From Achromobacter deleyi (GTDB taxonomy: Bacteria; Pseudomonadota; Gammaproteobacteria; Burkholderiales; Burkholderiaceae_B): a stretch of 64,000 bases of DNA. Location: the NCBI RefSeq assembly GCF_016127315.1, contig NZ_CP065997.1, forward strand, positions 620,001 through 684,000. Reading direction: 5' to 3'. Position numbers and translations under genes: made by a program. The stretch's first letter is position 1. Each line of letters opens with the position of its first letter. The notes below the pieces were generated by a model. The model saw nothing but the letters and a program-made list of their open reading frames with translations. It made no database searches and was not told where the DNA came from. Positions 1-11,119 of the stretch are shown piece by piece.

Positions 1-121
1 GATGGTGCGGGCCCGTTTCGGCAAGGATCCGGCCATGGGATCCTCGGTCCTGCTGACCTTCGCGACGGACTCCCTGGGCTTTTTCATCTTCCTGGGCCTG
101 GCGACCATTTTCCTGCTGTAG
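1..121 (+). CDS. mgtE: Mg2+ transporter MgtE, C-terminal end (partial)
   Basis: The gene enters from the left edge; codons begin at base 2 and the TAG stop is at 119-121, leaving 39 residues. The visible peptide contains GKDPAMGSSV, then TDSLGFFIF and a short hydrophobic tail. This matches the last transmembrane helices of MgtE-type magnesium channels, where the conserved Asp of the TD motif lies in the pore. The CBS and N domains would be upstream, outside the window. The assignment rests on this short but characteristic stretch. Confidence 0.75.
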   Translation, partial: MVRARFGKDPAMGSSVLLTFATDSLGFFIFLGLATIFLL

Positions 122-176
122 CGCGTCCACAACGGACCCGCACGCGAATGTTTCACCAGATGTCCCGAGCGCTTAT

Positions 177-204
177 TTGACAGCGGTATGACAGTCAATA
201 TGAC
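177..204 (+). promoter_or_regulatory. Candidate sigma70 promoter of pagP
   Basis: TTGACA (177-182) and TATGAC (199-204) are separated by 16 bases, about 50 bases before the pagP start. The -35 is a perfect consensus and the -10 is fair. It is predicted from sequence only. Confidence 0.5.
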
Positions 205-211
205 GACCGCT

Positions 212-226
212 CCGTTACAGTAACGG
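212..226. promoter_or_regulatory. Perfect 15-bp palindrome in the pagP leader
   Basis: CCGTTAC, one central A, then GTAACGG. It sits just after the -10 box of the predicted pagP promoter, where a repressor operator would be expected. A second shorter palindrome (TGAC-A-GTCA, 189-197) lies inside the promoter spacer. The binding protein is unknown. Confidence 0.4.
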
Positions 227-252
227 GGTTGTCATCATTTTCTGTCCCTACA

Positions 253-807
253 ATGACCGCCAGATTCCGGGCAGCGCTTTTTTGCCTGCTGCTCTCCGCT
301 TTCAGCGCCACCGCGCACGCCTGCGACAACCTGCCATCGTGGGCCCAATCCGCCTGTCAACGCCTGGACCAGATCTGGACCGAGGGCGGCAACGACCTCT
401 ATTTCAGTGGCTACGCGTGGCACAACCGCGCCATGTACAGCCGTGAAAAGATCGACAGCTTCAACGAACTGGCCTGGGGCGGCGGCTACGGCCGCAGCAT
501 CTACGACGAGGACGGCGACTGGCAGGGCCTGTACGCCATGGCGTTCCTGGACTCGCACAGCAAGGTCGAGCCGATCGCCGGCTATGGTTTCCTGAAGATC
601 GGCCGGGTCGGCGAGAATTTCCGGCTGGGCGCCGGCTATACGGTCTTCCTGACCGCGCGCCACGACATCATGAGCTACGTGCCCTTCCCCGGCGTGCTGC
701 CGCTGGTCTCGGCCGGCTACAAGGACACCATGCTGTACGCCACCTACATCCCCGGTTCGCGCGGCGCGGGCAACGTGCTGTTCATGTTCGGCCGCTGGGC
801 CTTCTGA
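253..807 (+). CDS. pagP: Lipid A palmitoyltransferase PagP
   Basis: An outer-membrane eight-stranded beta-barrel enzyme that moves a palmitate chain from phospholipid to lipid A. The 184-residue product from ATG 253 begins with a signal peptide (basic MTARFR, hydrophobic core, likely cleavage after AHA). The mature part shows the family pattern: an N-terminal amphipathic helix (SWAQSACQRLDQIW), WHNR with the conserved His, and a barrel ending in an aromatic residue (RWAF). An in-frame TTG at 229 would add eight residues, but ATG 253 starts exactly at a normal signal peptide. Neither start has a clear Shine-Dalgarno. A promoter and palindrome precede it. PagP is known in Bordetella as a lipid A modifier that helps resist host peptides. 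Confidence 0.88.
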   Translation: MTARFRAALFCLLLSAFSATAHACDNLPSWAQSACQRLDQIWTEGGNDLYFSGYAWHNRAMYSREKIDSFNELAWGGGYGRSIYDEDGDWQGLYAMAFLDSHSKVEPIAGYGFLKIGRVGENFRLGAGYTVFLTARHDIMSYVPFPGVLPLVSAGYKDTMLYATYIPGSRGAGNVLFMFGRWAF

Positions 808-847
808 CGGCCCGCGCGCGGGCCGCCCTCGCGGCGGGCCGCGTTGC

Positions 848-1459
848 TCAGCAGGGCTGCATGCCCAGCCGGCGCACCAGCTCGCCCAGGCGCCAATCGT
901 CGATGCCGTGGGCGCGCAGCGCCTTTTCGGTTTCCACCACGTAGTCCAGGCACGGGCCCGAATGTCCGACCGCGTTGCGCACCGACGCCAGCAGGCGGTC
1001 GTCGCTCAGGTCGGCGGCGTATTCCTGGCAGGCGCGGTTCAACAGGAATACCAGCCCGCGCACCGGCGCCTGCTCGGTATGGCAGGCCAGCCAGCGCGGC
1101 GTGTAGGCGCCGGTGACCATCTCGCGGCGCCACAGCGCCTCGAATACCGCGGGGACATCACAGGCGGCGATCTGGAAGGCCACGCCGCGGCAGCAGCCGC
1201 CGCGGTCCAGGCCGAACACCAGCCCGGGATTGTCGGGCGAGCCGCGATGGTCGTGCGACCACAGGCACAGCGAGCGGTGATAGCCGCGCACCGTCGCCAG
1301 GCGCCGTTCGCGCCAGGCAAAGCCGGGATGCCAGATCAGGGAACCGTAGGCGAACACCCACAGGTCGTCGGCGCCGTTCCATCCAACCAAAAGCTCTTCC
1401 ACCGACGCGGGTTGCGTCTTCGCCAGTCCGGCACAGCCGGCGGGTACTGCCAACGACAT
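848..1459 (-). CDS. ChaC-type glutathione-specific gamma-glutamylcyclotransferase
   Basis: ChaC enzymes cleave glutathione to 5-oxoproline and Cys-Gly in the cytoplasm. The 203-residue protein contains the family nucleotide-like loop FAYGSLIWHPGF (about residues 36-47), the RGYHRSLCLWS block, GLVFGLDRGG, and the REM..GAY segment with the catalytic Glu of the REM motif. The length is usual for proteobacterial ChaC. The start ATG at 1459 has AGAGGA a few bases upstream. It converges on pagP with about 40 bases between stops, so it is a separate transcription unit. Confidence 0.85.
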   Translation of the reverse strand: MSLAVPAGCAGLAKTQPASVEELLVGWNGADDLWVFAYGSLIWHPGFAWRERRLATVRGYHRSLCLWSHDHRGSPDNPGLVFGLDRGGCCRGVAFQIAACDVPAVFEALWRREMVTGAYTPRWLACHTEQAPVRGLVFLLNRACQEYAADLSDDRLLASVRNAVGHSGPCLDYVVETEKALRAHGIDDWRLGELVRRLGMQPC

Positions 1460-1689
1460 AGGGTCCTCTGATATCCCGGGTTCATTCCCATGGCGGGAAT
1501 GAGGGATATGCTACGCCGCCTGCCGCGCAAAAGAATTGCGAGATGGGGCGCGCGCAACACGCCGAAAGAAATTTGTATTCGCCGGAGGGCGGCGCCAGGG
1601 AAAAAAATTGCGCTTTGCCGCGCGGGCCGGTTTCCGCCCGGCCTGGCGGCCGTTGGCGGCCCGCGTGGCGCGGGAGCCGGCCGCCGCGC

Positions 1690-2148
1690 CTAGAGCGCGT
1701 CCAGCGGCAGTTCGGTGGTGCTCTTGATGACTTCCATCGAGAAACTGGCGCTGACGTCCAGCAGGTCGACCGCGGCGATCAGGCGGCGGTAGAAGCGGTC
1801 ATAGGCCGCCATGTCCTCGACCACCACCTTGAGCAAGTAGTCGATGTCGCCGGCCATGCGGTGGAATTCGACCACGTTCGGCAGCGCCATGACCGCGTTG
1901 ATCAGGCTCTGGGTCCATTTCTCGTTGTGCTGGCTGGTCTTGATCGAGACGAACACGGTCAGGTTCAGCCCCAGCGCGCGCGGGTCCAGCAGGATCGCGT
2001 TGCGGGCGATGACGCCATCGTCCTTGAGCTTCTGGATGCGGCGCCAGCAGGGGGTGACGGACAGATTGACCTGCTCGGCGATCTCGGCGACCGAGCAGGT
2101 GGCGTCCTTCTGCAGCAACGCCAAGATCTTGATGTCCGTCTGGTCCAT
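1690..2148 (-). CDS. Lrp/AsnC-family transcriptional regulator
   Basis: A 152-residue DNA-binding regulator. The N-terminal winged helix-turn-helix (MDQTDIKILALLQKDAT... SVAEIAEQVNLSVTPCWRRI) is followed by a C-terminal RAM/ligand-binding domain with GxxD (MAGDIDYLLKVV) that in this family binds amino acids and forms octamers. The start ATG 2148 has GAGGA six bases upstream. The 230 bases between its stop side and the ChaC gene hold no gene that I can see. The neighbouring SDR gene on the same strand upstream could be a target, but nothing in the sequence shows which amino acid it senses. Confidence 0.9.
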   Translation of the reverse strand: MDQTDIKILALLQKDATCSVAEIAEQVNLSVTPCWRRIQKLKDDGVIARNAILLDPRALGLNLTVFVSIKTSQHNEKWTQSLINAVMALPNVVEFHRMAGDIDYLLKVVVEDMAAYDRFYRRLIAAVDLLDVSASFSMEVIKSTTELPLDAL

Positions 2149-2251
2149 GGGGATTCCTCAAGCGATATCGCCGCAATCTTGCCCTGACACCCCGCCCGCG
2201 TCCAGCCGCGGAACACCCTAAGCGGCCCGGGGAGCCGCCCCGGGCGCGGAT

Positions 2252-3031
2252 TCAGTACGTGCCGGGGTAGCCGCCGCCATCGAGCAGGATGTTCTGCGCC
2301 GTCATGTAGCCCGCGTGCGCCGAGCAGACATAGGCGCACAGCGCCCCCAGCTCCTCGGGCTGGCCGTAGCGGCCGGCCGGGCTGGCGCGGCCGCGCTCGT
2401 CCCACAGCTGTTCGAAGGTCTTGCCGCCTTCCTCCAGCATGCCGCGGATGTGGCGCGCCTGCGCGTCGGTGGCGAAGGCGCCCGGCAGCAGGTTGTTGAT
2501 GGTGACGTTGTGGCGCACGGTCTGGCGCGCCAGGCCGCTGACGAAGCCGATCAGCCCGGCGCGCGCGCCGTTGGACAGCCCCAGCTCGGCGTGCGGCGCC
2601 TTGACGCTGCGCGAGACGATGTTGACGATGCGCCCGAAGCGCCGCTCGATCATGCCGTCGACCACGCGGCGGATCATGTCGATGGGGCCCAGCATCATGG
2701 AATCGAGCGCCGCGATCCAGTCGTCATGGCTCCAGTCGCGGAAATCGCCGGGCATGGGGCCGTCGGCGTTGTTGATCAGGATATCGGGGTGCGGGCACGC
2801 GGCCAGCGCGGCGTCGCGCCCCTCGGGCAGCGTCAGGTCGGCCGAGACCCAGCCCACGCCGATGCCCGCCGTGCGCGCGATCTCGGTCGCGGCCTGCTCC
2901 AGTGTCTGCGGATTGCGCGCCGCGATAGTCACCGCCACGCCCTCGCGCGCCAATTGCAGGGCACAGGCCCGGCCCATGCCGCGGCTGCCGCCGAATACCA
3001 ATGCCGTCTTGCCGCTGATCCCCAGATCCAT
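2252..3031 (-). CDS. SDR-family NAD(P)-dependent oxidoreductase
   Basis: A 259-residue Rossmann-fold short-chain dehydrogenase. Visible motifs are the cofactor loop FGGSRGMGRACA near residue 13, the NNADG variant of the NNAG motif, and an Arg-rich IVSR catalytic Ser region. The usual YxxxK is replaced by a region reading LGLSNGARAGL: the catalytic Tyr and Lys are not visible. This is typical of the 7-alpha-HSDH-like or divergent SDR members annotated only as SDR family. Start ATG 3031 is chosen because it opens directly before the Rossmann strand; an upstream in-frame extension to 3181 has no homology-like features. It is divergent from the cysteine dioxygenase gene. Confidence 0.82.
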   Translation of the reverse strand: MDLGISGKTALVFGGSRGMGRACALQLAREGVAVTIAARNPQTLEQAATEIARTAGIGVGWVSADLTLPEGRDAALAACPHPDILINNADGPMPGDFRDWSHDDWIAALDSMMLGPIDMIRRVVDGMIERRFGRIVNIVSRSVKAPHAELGLSNGARAGLIGFVSGLARQTVRHNVTINNLLPGAFATDAQARHIRGMLEEGGKTFEQLWDERGRASPAGRYGQPEELGALCAYVCSAHAGYMTAQNILLDGGGYPGTY

Positions 3032-3195
3032 GCCTGACTCTCCAGAGTGGTGCCGTGAAGCGGACCAGTATAGGAGCGGCGGGCCGCCGCGGGGGTGGAA
3101 ATTTTTTCTAATGTTCGGGCCGGGACGGCCGAATTTGGCAAAGGCATTCCAGCGCAAATCCCTAAGATGAAACCTTGTCATCCAGGGGCCTGCCC

Positions 3196-3732
3196 ATGAC
3201 CTCCGTCCAACTTGCCACCGCAGACCTGCGCTCGCTGTGCGAATCGGTGCAGGCCGCCCAGATGAACGCGGCCCGCGCCCTGCTGCGCGAGCTGGCCAGC
3301 AGCGTCGCCAATGCCGGCGATATGCTGCGCGCCCTGCCCGAAGACCTGCGCGCCGGCCGCGCCGACACCTACACCCGCCACATCGCCTATGCCGATCCGC
3401 ATGGCGCCTTCACCATCGCCTACCTGATCTGGCGCCCGGGGCAGTTCAGCCCGGTGCATGGCCACAAGACCTGGTGCACCTACCAGGTCCTGCAGGGCGA
3501 GCTGGCCGAAACCCACTATCGCTGGGACCCGGCCGCCGCCGCGGCCATTGCCTGTGGCGAGGCTTGCCGCCGCCCGGGCGACGTCGTCACCGCCGCCCCC
3601 GGCCTGCGCCAGATCCACCGGCTCGGCAACGCCGGCCCCGGCGTCGCGGTGTCCCTGCACATCTATGGCGTGGATCAGGCCGACCTCTGCACCGGCGTCA
3701 ATCACCTGGTGCCGACGCCCGCCACGCACTAG
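3196..3732 (+). CDS. Cysteine dioxygenase family cupin
   Basis: A 178-residue non-heme iron thiol dioxygenase, oxidising cysteine or a related thiol (3-mercaptopropionate in some bacterial members) to the sulfinate. The cupin metal site is seen as HGHKTW (His88 and His90), with a third His in RQIHRLGN towards the C-terminus. ATG 3196 is preferred over an in-frame TTG at 3175. The upstream 160 bases are shared with the divergent SDR gene. The gene converges on the ThDP-enzyme operon. The exact thiol substrate cannot be decided from sequence reading. Confidence 0.83.
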   Translation: MTSVQLATADLRSLCESVQAAQMNAARALLRELASSVANAGDMLRALPEDLRAGRADTYTRHIAYADPHGAFTIAYLIWRPGQFSPVHGHKTWCTYQVLQGELAETHYRWDPAAAAAIACGEACRRPGDVVTAAPGLRQIHRLGNAGPGVAVSLHIYGVDQADLCTGVNHLVPTPATH

Positions 3733-3768
3733 TCGCAAGGCGACGATCATCGCAACCAAAGCCCCATG

Positions 3769-3797
3769 AAAAAAGGCGGAGCCCATGGCTCCGCCTT
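3769..3797 (-). terminator. Intrinsic terminator between convergent genes
   Basis: An 11-bp perfect stem (3773-3783 with 3787-3797) with loop CAT. Read on the minus strand it is followed by six T residues, a classic rho-independent terminator for the ThDP-enzyme gene ending at 3812. The same stem may also slow transcripts arriving from the plus-strand dioxygenase gene. Confidence 0.85.
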
Positions 3798-3811
3798 GTC
3801 CTGCCGGCCTG

Positions 3812-5506
3812 TCAGCCCATCCACTGGCTGACCGGCGCCGCCGCATCCTGCAGCGGCTGCGCCACCACGTCGATCAGCGCCGGGCCGTCGTGCTCCATGG
3901 CCGCCTTGATGGCCGCGTCCAGCTTGGCCGGATCCTCGACGCGCCAGGCCTTCACGCCATAGGCTTCGGCGATGCGGGCGTGGTCGGTGCGATCGAAGTC
4001 CACGCTGTAGTAACGCTTGTCGTAACCGGCCTTCTGGCTGGCCTTGATCCAGCCATAGACCGAGTTCGAAAACACGATCATCAGCAGCGGCGCCTTGTGG
4101 CGCACGATGGTTTCGAGTTCGCCGACCGTGAAGCCGAAGCTGCCGTCGCCCATCACCGACACGCACTTGGCGTTGGGCCGGCCGACCCACGCGCCCAGCG
4201 CCGCGGACATCGAGAAGCCCAACGCGCCATGGGCGCGGTTGGTGATGAAGTGGCGGCCGGGCCGCGACACATCGTAGTAGGCCGAGAAGTACGGGCACGG
4301 CGTGCCGGGGTCGGCGCACACCACCGCGTCGTCGGGCAGCAGGCGATTGAGCGACTGCACCACCCGTTCGGGACGGATCGGCGCGTCCATGCTGCTGGCC
4401 AGCGGTTCCAGCTGGGCGCGGCGCGCGGCCTTGGCGCGGCCCGCCAGCACCGCGCCATCGGCCGCGTCGGACGGCCGGTGCGCCAGGCGCGCCTGCACCT
4501 CGGCGCCCAGCGCCTGCAGGGCCAGCCTGGCGTCGCCCACCAGGCCGACTTCGGTCAGGTAGTTGGCGCCGATCACCATCGGGTCGATATCGATGTGCAG
4601 GATCGGCACGTCGCGGTTCGGGAAGCGCCAGTGCTCGGTCGAGGTCGAACCCGCGCGGCAGCCGACGAACAGCACCACGTCGGCCGCGGCCACCACGTCG
4701 CGCGTCGCCATCACGCCGCCGTTCGAGCCCACCACGCCCGCGTTCAGCGGATGCGTGTCGGCCAGGCTGCCCTGGCCGCTGACGGTCACGCAGACCGCGG
4801 CCTTCAGGCTCTCGGCCAGTTCCTGCAGCGCGCCGCTGGCGCCGGCGATCACCACGCCGCCGCCGCAGATGATGACCGGCGCGCGCGCGCCCACCAGGCG
4901 CTGCGCGGCGCGCGCCACGTCCGCCGGATCCGGCGCGTAGCGCAGCGAGGGGAATTGCGCGTGTTCCGGCTGGGCCCAGACGTCGGCGGCATCGACCTGC
5001 TGCTTCATCACGTCATACGGGAAGCACAGGTGCGCCGAACCGGGCTTGCCGGTGGTCATGGCGCGGAACGCCGCGCGCACCATGCCGGGAATCTGGTCGG
5101 CGCGGTCGATGGTGCGGTTCCACTTGGTCAGCGGCCGGTACAGCGCCTCCTGGTCCAGCTCGGTCAGCGGGTATTTGCCGCGCGAGCCCACCGCCACGTC
5201 GGAGGTGATGCCCAGCACCGGGATGGACGACTCGTTGGCCTCCACCAGCCCCGGCAGCAGATAGGTCGCGCCGCCGCCGCTCGGGCCTTCGCACACGCCG
5301 ACCTTGCCGGTCACGCGGGCATAGGCGTCGGCCATGTAGCCGGCGCTGCGCTCGTCCCGGGTCAGGATGTGCTGCATGCCGTGATCGAGCCGGTAGAGCG
5401 CGTCGTAGAACGGCAGGCTGGTATCGCCGCACAGGCCGAAAATATGTTTGACGCCGTTGTGTTGCAGCATCCGCACCATTGCTTCGGCGCCGGTCAAGGT
5501 ATCCAT
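3812..5506 (-). CDS. Thiamine-diphosphate enzyme, acetolactate-synthase-like
   Basis: A 564-residue three-domain ThDP enzyme. The N-terminal Pyr domain has the cofactor-activating Glu52 (in TRDERSAGYMADAYAR). The central domain follows. The C-terminal PP domain has the GDGSFGF...N metal/ThDP motif with SNSVYGW. Members carry out decarboxylation or carboligation of 2-oxo acids. The sequence is not IlvB of the valine pathway as far as I can judge: it has no adjacent small subunit and sits next to a Bug receptor and an FCD-GntR regulator, a catabolic setting. ATG 5506 is chosen; it lies 60 bases after the Bug gene stop. The substrate is unknown. Confidence 0.75.
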   Translation of the reverse strand: MDTLTGAEAMVRMLQHNGVKHIFGLCGDTSLPFYDALYRLDHGMQHILTRDERSAGYMADAYARVTGKVGVCEGPSGGGATYLLPGLVEANESSIPVLGITSDVAVGSRGKYPLTELDQEALYRPLTKWNRTIDRADQIPGMVRAAFRAMTTGKPGSAHLCFPYDVMKQQVDAADVWAQPEHAQFPSLRYAPDPADVARAAQRLVGARAPVIICGGGVVIAGASGALQELAESLKAAVCVTVSGQGSLADTHPLNAGVVGSNGGVMATRDVVAAADVVLFVGCRAGSTSTEHWRFPNRDVPILHIDIDPMVIGANYLTEVGLVGDARLALQALGAEVQARLAHRPSDAADGAVLAGRAKAARRAQLEPLASSMDAPIRPERVVQSLNRLLPDDAVVCADPGTPCPYFSAYYDVSRPGRHFITNRAHGALGFSMSAALGAWVGRPNAKCVSVMGDGSFGFTVGELETIVRHKAPLLMIVFSNSVYGWIKASQKAGYDKRYYSVDFDRTDHARIAEAYGVKAWRVEDPAKLDAAIKAAMEHDGPALIDVVAQPLQDAAAPVSQWMG

Positions 5507-5565
5507 GTCTTCTCCACGCGATGCGCGGACCGGGCGAGGCGCCATCGCGCCCCGCCGCCGGCCGC

Positions 5566-6555
5566 TCAGTTATCCAGATTGATGTTGCTGCTCTTGATGA
5601 ACTTGCTCCAGCGGTCGTATTCCGCCTTCACGTAGGCATCCAGCGCCGGACCGTTCGAGGCCACGATCTCGAAGCCCGCCTCTTCCAGCTTCTTCTTGAC
5701 GTCGGGATCGGCCAGCACGGTATTGAAGGCCTGTGTCAGCTTCTTCACGGTCGCCTCCGGCGTGCCCTTGGGCGCGAACATGCCGCTCCACGAATAAGCG
5801 ACGAACCCGGGGAAACCGGACTCTGCCACCGTCGGCACGTTGGGCAGGTCCGGCAGGCGCTTCTCGCCGGCCACCGCCAGCGGCTTGATCTTGCCGGCCT
5901 GGATCTGGCCGCGCAGCGCGGCAAAGCTCAGCCAGGTCATGTTGGCCTGCCCGCCCACCACCGCCTGGATGGCCGGCCCGCCGCCGCCATACGGCACGTG
6001 CAGCAGTTCCACCTTGGACAGGCGCTTGAGTTCCTCGGGCGCCAGGTGGTTCAGCGAACCCACGCCGGTGGAGGCGTAGTTGAACTTGTTGGGCGGCAGC
6101 TTGGCCGCGGCCGCCAGGAATTCCTTCAGGTTGTCGCCCGGCACGCCCGGGTTGGCGCCCAGCACCAGCGGAAAGCGCACGGTCTGGGTAATGGCGACGA
6201 AGTCCTTGAACGTGTCATAGGGCAGCTTGGGTTTCACCGCCGGATTGATGCCGTGGTTGTCGAAGCTGACCAGCAGCGTGCTGCCGTCGGGCTCGGCCCG
6301 CGCCACGAAAGCGGTGGCGATCTGGCTGGCGGCGCCCGGACGGTTTTCCACCACCACGGCGCGGCCGCCCAGTTCCTTGGACAGCCGCGGCTGCAGGATG
6401 CGGGCCAGGATGTCGGTGCTGCCGCCGGGCGGATACGGCACCACCAGGATCAGCGGCTTTTCTTCCGCCCGGGCGGGCGCGGCGGCCAATCCGCCCCCCA
6501 GCGCGGCAAGCGCGCAAACGGCCGCCAAGGCGCGCCGCATGGTTGTGTAGGTCAT
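5566..6555 (-). CDS. Bug-family periplasmic substrate-binding protein (TctC-like)
   Basis: A 329-residue extracytoplasmic receptor of the tripartite tricarboxylate transporter type, a family hugely expanded in Bordetella and relatives. It has a signal peptide (basic MRRALAAV..., cleavage likely after ARA), then KPLILVVPYPPGGSTDILAR, the typical first strand-loop that holds the carboxylate ligand, and the late FVAYSWSGMFAPKGTP block. Its start overlaps the stop of the upstream GntR gene by four bases, so regulator, receptor and ThDP enzyme are one operon. No membrane subunits are nearby, which is common for Bug genes. The ligand cannot be told. Confidence 0.88.
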   Translation of the reverse strand: MTYTTMRRALAAVCALAALGGGLAAAPARAEEKPLILVVPYPPGGSTDILARILQPRLSKELGGRAVVVENRPGAASQIATAFVARAEPDGSTLLVSFDNHGINPAVKPKLPYDTFKDFVAITQTVRFPLVLGANPGVPGDNLKEFLAAAAKLPPNKFNYASTGVGSLNHLAPEELKRLSKVELLHVPYGGGGPAIQAVVGGQANMTWLSFAALRGQIQAGKIKPLAVAGEKRLPDLPNVPTVAESGFPGFVAYSWSGMFAPKGTPEATVKKLTQAFNTVLADPDVKKKLEEAGFEIVASNGPALDAYVKAEYDRWSKFIKSSNINLDN

Positions 6556-7295
6556 GTGTTTTCCCCTGCTGTTGTGGTGTTGGCCGGCGCTGCCGTGGCG
6601 GGTTCGGCCTGGTCCCGCATGTAAATCGTGGAAAAACCGGTGCGGATGACATCGGTGATCTGGTCCAGCCGCCGGCCGATGTGGCTGCGCATCATGTCCG
6701 GCAAAGCCTCGATGTCGCGCCGCTCCAGCGCCTGGACGATGCGCATGTGCTCGCCCTGGGTATGGCTGCGACGGCCCTGCTGCATGTCGATCCAGCGCAC
6801 GAAATGGATGCGGGCGTTGACGCTTTCCAGCGCCCGCACGAATTCCTCGTTGCGCGAATAGCGCGCCAGCGTCAGGTGGAATGCTTCGTCCAGTTCCAGC
6901 AGGCGGGTCGCGTCGCTGTCCTCGGGTACGTCGCGCGAACGCTCGACGAAGGCGCGCAATGACGCCAGTTCCTCGTCGGTCGCGCGCTCGCAGGCGGCGC
7001 GCACGATGCCGGCCTCGAGAACCGCGCGGTATTCATAGAGGCTGTGGATCTGCTTGGCGTCCAGCAGCCGCGCGATGAAGCCGCGGTTCACCGAACGGGT
7101 CAGGAACCCTTCCACCATCAGCTGGTTGAGCACCTCGCGCAGGGGCGTGCGGCTCACGTTCAGGCGCCGGGCCAGCTCGACTTCGTTGATGCGTTCGCCC
7201 GGTTTGAACTCGAAACTCACCGCCATCGCCTTGACGGCGTTGTACAGCTCGGCCTGGCCGGCCATGGTGCGGGCTGCGGGTCGGGATGACGTCAT
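6552..7295 (-). CDS. GntR-family regulator, FCD subfamily
   Basis: A 247-residue repressor-type protein. The N-terminal winged helix (INEVELARRLNVSRTPLREVLNQLMVEGFL) is followed by an all-helical FCD ligand domain with conserved Asp/His metal positions (LDEAFHLTLA, DIEALPDMMRSHI). FCD regulators usually sense the organic acid handled by their own operon. The ATG at 7295 is chosen; extending to 7397 would run through the operator-like repeats. It is first in an operon with the Bug receptor and the ThDP enzyme and probably controls all three through the repeats at 7333-7359. Confidence 0.88.
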   Translation of the reverse strand: MTSSRPAARTMAGQAELYNAVKAMAVSFEFKPGERINEVELARRLNVSRTPLREVLNQLMVEGFLTRSVNRGFIARLLDAKQIHSLYEYRAVLEAGIVRAACERATDEELASLRAFVERSRDVPEDSDATRLLELDEAFHLTLARYSRNEEFVRALESVNARIHFVRWIDMQQGRRSHTQGEHMRIVQALERRDIEALPDMMRSHIGRRLDQITDVIRTGFSTIYMRDQAEPATAAPANTTTAGENT

Positions 7296-7332
7296 GAGAG
7301 TGTCGGCCGCCTGGGCGCTCCGGGTGGGATTG

Positions 7333-7359
7333 AAGTGCATACTAAAGTGCATACACTTT
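7333..7359. promoter_or_regulatory. Operator-like repeats before the GntR operon
   Basis: AAGTGCATAC occurs twice, at 7333-7342 and 7345-7354 (12-bp step). The second copy is the left half of the palindrome AAAGTG-CATA-CACTTT (7344-7359); the first contains AGT-GCAT-ACT. This fits a GntR/FCD site placed about 40-60 bases before the regulator start, suggesting autoregulation. Confidence 0.6.
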
Positions 7360-7440
7360 GGTCGACAACCCGGGTTTGCCCGCAAGATGCGCGACAAAGC
7401 TCCGTCCCTGAAAAAAAGGAAACGGTGAGGTCAAACAGGG

Positions 7441-7468
7441 AAAAGGCCCGCGCGGCGACCGCGCGCGG
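7441..7468 (-). terminator. Likely terminator after the VOC gene
   Basis: GC-rich stem of seven pairs (7449-7455 with 7459-7465, loop CGA). On the minus strand it is followed within a few bases by TTTT (7444-7441). It would end secA/VOC transcription before the GntR operon promoter. Confidence 0.5.
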
Positions 7469-7477
7469 AAGGCAGGA

Positions 7478-8197
7478 TCAGACGCCCGTATCGAGCGTGT
7501 AGTGGGCGCCGTCGCGGTTTTCCAGCGTCAGCGTGGACAGCACCGGCGTCAGCGCCGAGGCGTCTTCACGCACGTGGATGCGCAGGTTGGCCAGCGGCAC
7601 GTCCCAGCCGCCCGCGGCGGCTTCGGCCGTCACCCCGGCCACCAGGGCTAGGCGCTCGGCCACCTGGCGCGGCTGCGCCGCGCGGGCGTCGATCCGCAGC
7701 AGGCCGCGGGCGCCGTTGGGATGGGCCATCAGCTCGGGCGACCAGACGCACTCGGGCGTCAGGTGGCGACAGAAATACATGCGGATGCCGGGCAGCGGTT
7801 GCTCGGCGAAGCGCACGGTATGGAAACGGGCCTCGACTTCCCGGCCATCCAGCATCGCCGGACGGGACAGTTCCTGCATCGGATTGACGGCGAAGCCGGC
7901 GGCGAGCAGGCGCTCGCGGGTGGCCTCGGCGTCATAGGTGCGGAACACCAGCGCCTCGAGCCCGAAGGGCGAATCGGCGATTTCCTTGCGCGCCGGCGGC
8001 GCGCCGGGCGGCCAGCCCAGCAGTTCGACGTAGGTGCCTTCGAGCACGATCAGGCGGTTGCACGAACCGAGGTTGTGCACCGCCTTGTCGCTCAGGTGAA
8101 AGCCCTGGCGCTCGAAGTGCGGCGCCAGCGCATCCAGGCGGTCGCGCACCATGACCACGGCGTGGTCGAACTCGGTGTGGCCGACGGCATGCAGCAT
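7478..8197 (-). CDS. VOC/glyoxalase-like domain protein
   Basis: A 239-residue protein with a vicinal-oxygen-chelate fold: N-terminal FDHAVVMVRDRLDALAPHFERQGF, followed by GSCNRLIVLEGTYVELLGW, in which the Glu is a usual metal ligand of the fold. It resembles the Glyoxalase_3-type proteins that carry a first VOC module and a degenerate second half. It lies 12 bases after the secA stop on the same strand, so may be co-transcribed. No substrate is suggested by the context. Confidence 0.75.
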   Translation of the reverse strand: MLHAVGHTEFDHAVVMVRDRLDALAPHFERQGFHLSDKAVHNLGSCNRLIVLEGTYVELLGWPPGAPPARKEIADSPFGLEALVFRTYDAEATRERLLAAGFAVNPMQELSRPAMLDGREVEARFHTVRFAEQPLPGIRMYFCRHLTPECVWSPELMAHPNGARGLLRIDARAAQPRQVAERLALVAGVTAEAAAGGWDVPLANLRIHVREDASALTPVLSTLTLENRDGAHYTLDTGV

Positions 8198-8209
8198 GGC
8201 GTTATCCGC

Positions 8210-10945
<2,736 letters not shown>

Positions 10946-11119
10946 GCGTATGTCGGCCGCACGAGCCCCGCCGCGCCCCCGAAAGGCTGGGTCGGCGTGA
11001 CCCGTGACTTGATTTATTTGGTTGAGCGGGGGTCCGCTGGGAAACGAACCAGTTTAACGCACCTGGCGCGTAATAGCCTGGACCTATGGCCAGGGTGGCA
11101 CTGTAGCCCGGATCGGGCG

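Noticed and set aside
3785..5635. A 616-codon plus-strand frame opposite the ThDP enzyme
   Set aside because: Same low-complexity antisense composition; the minus strand encodes a clear three-domain enzyme.
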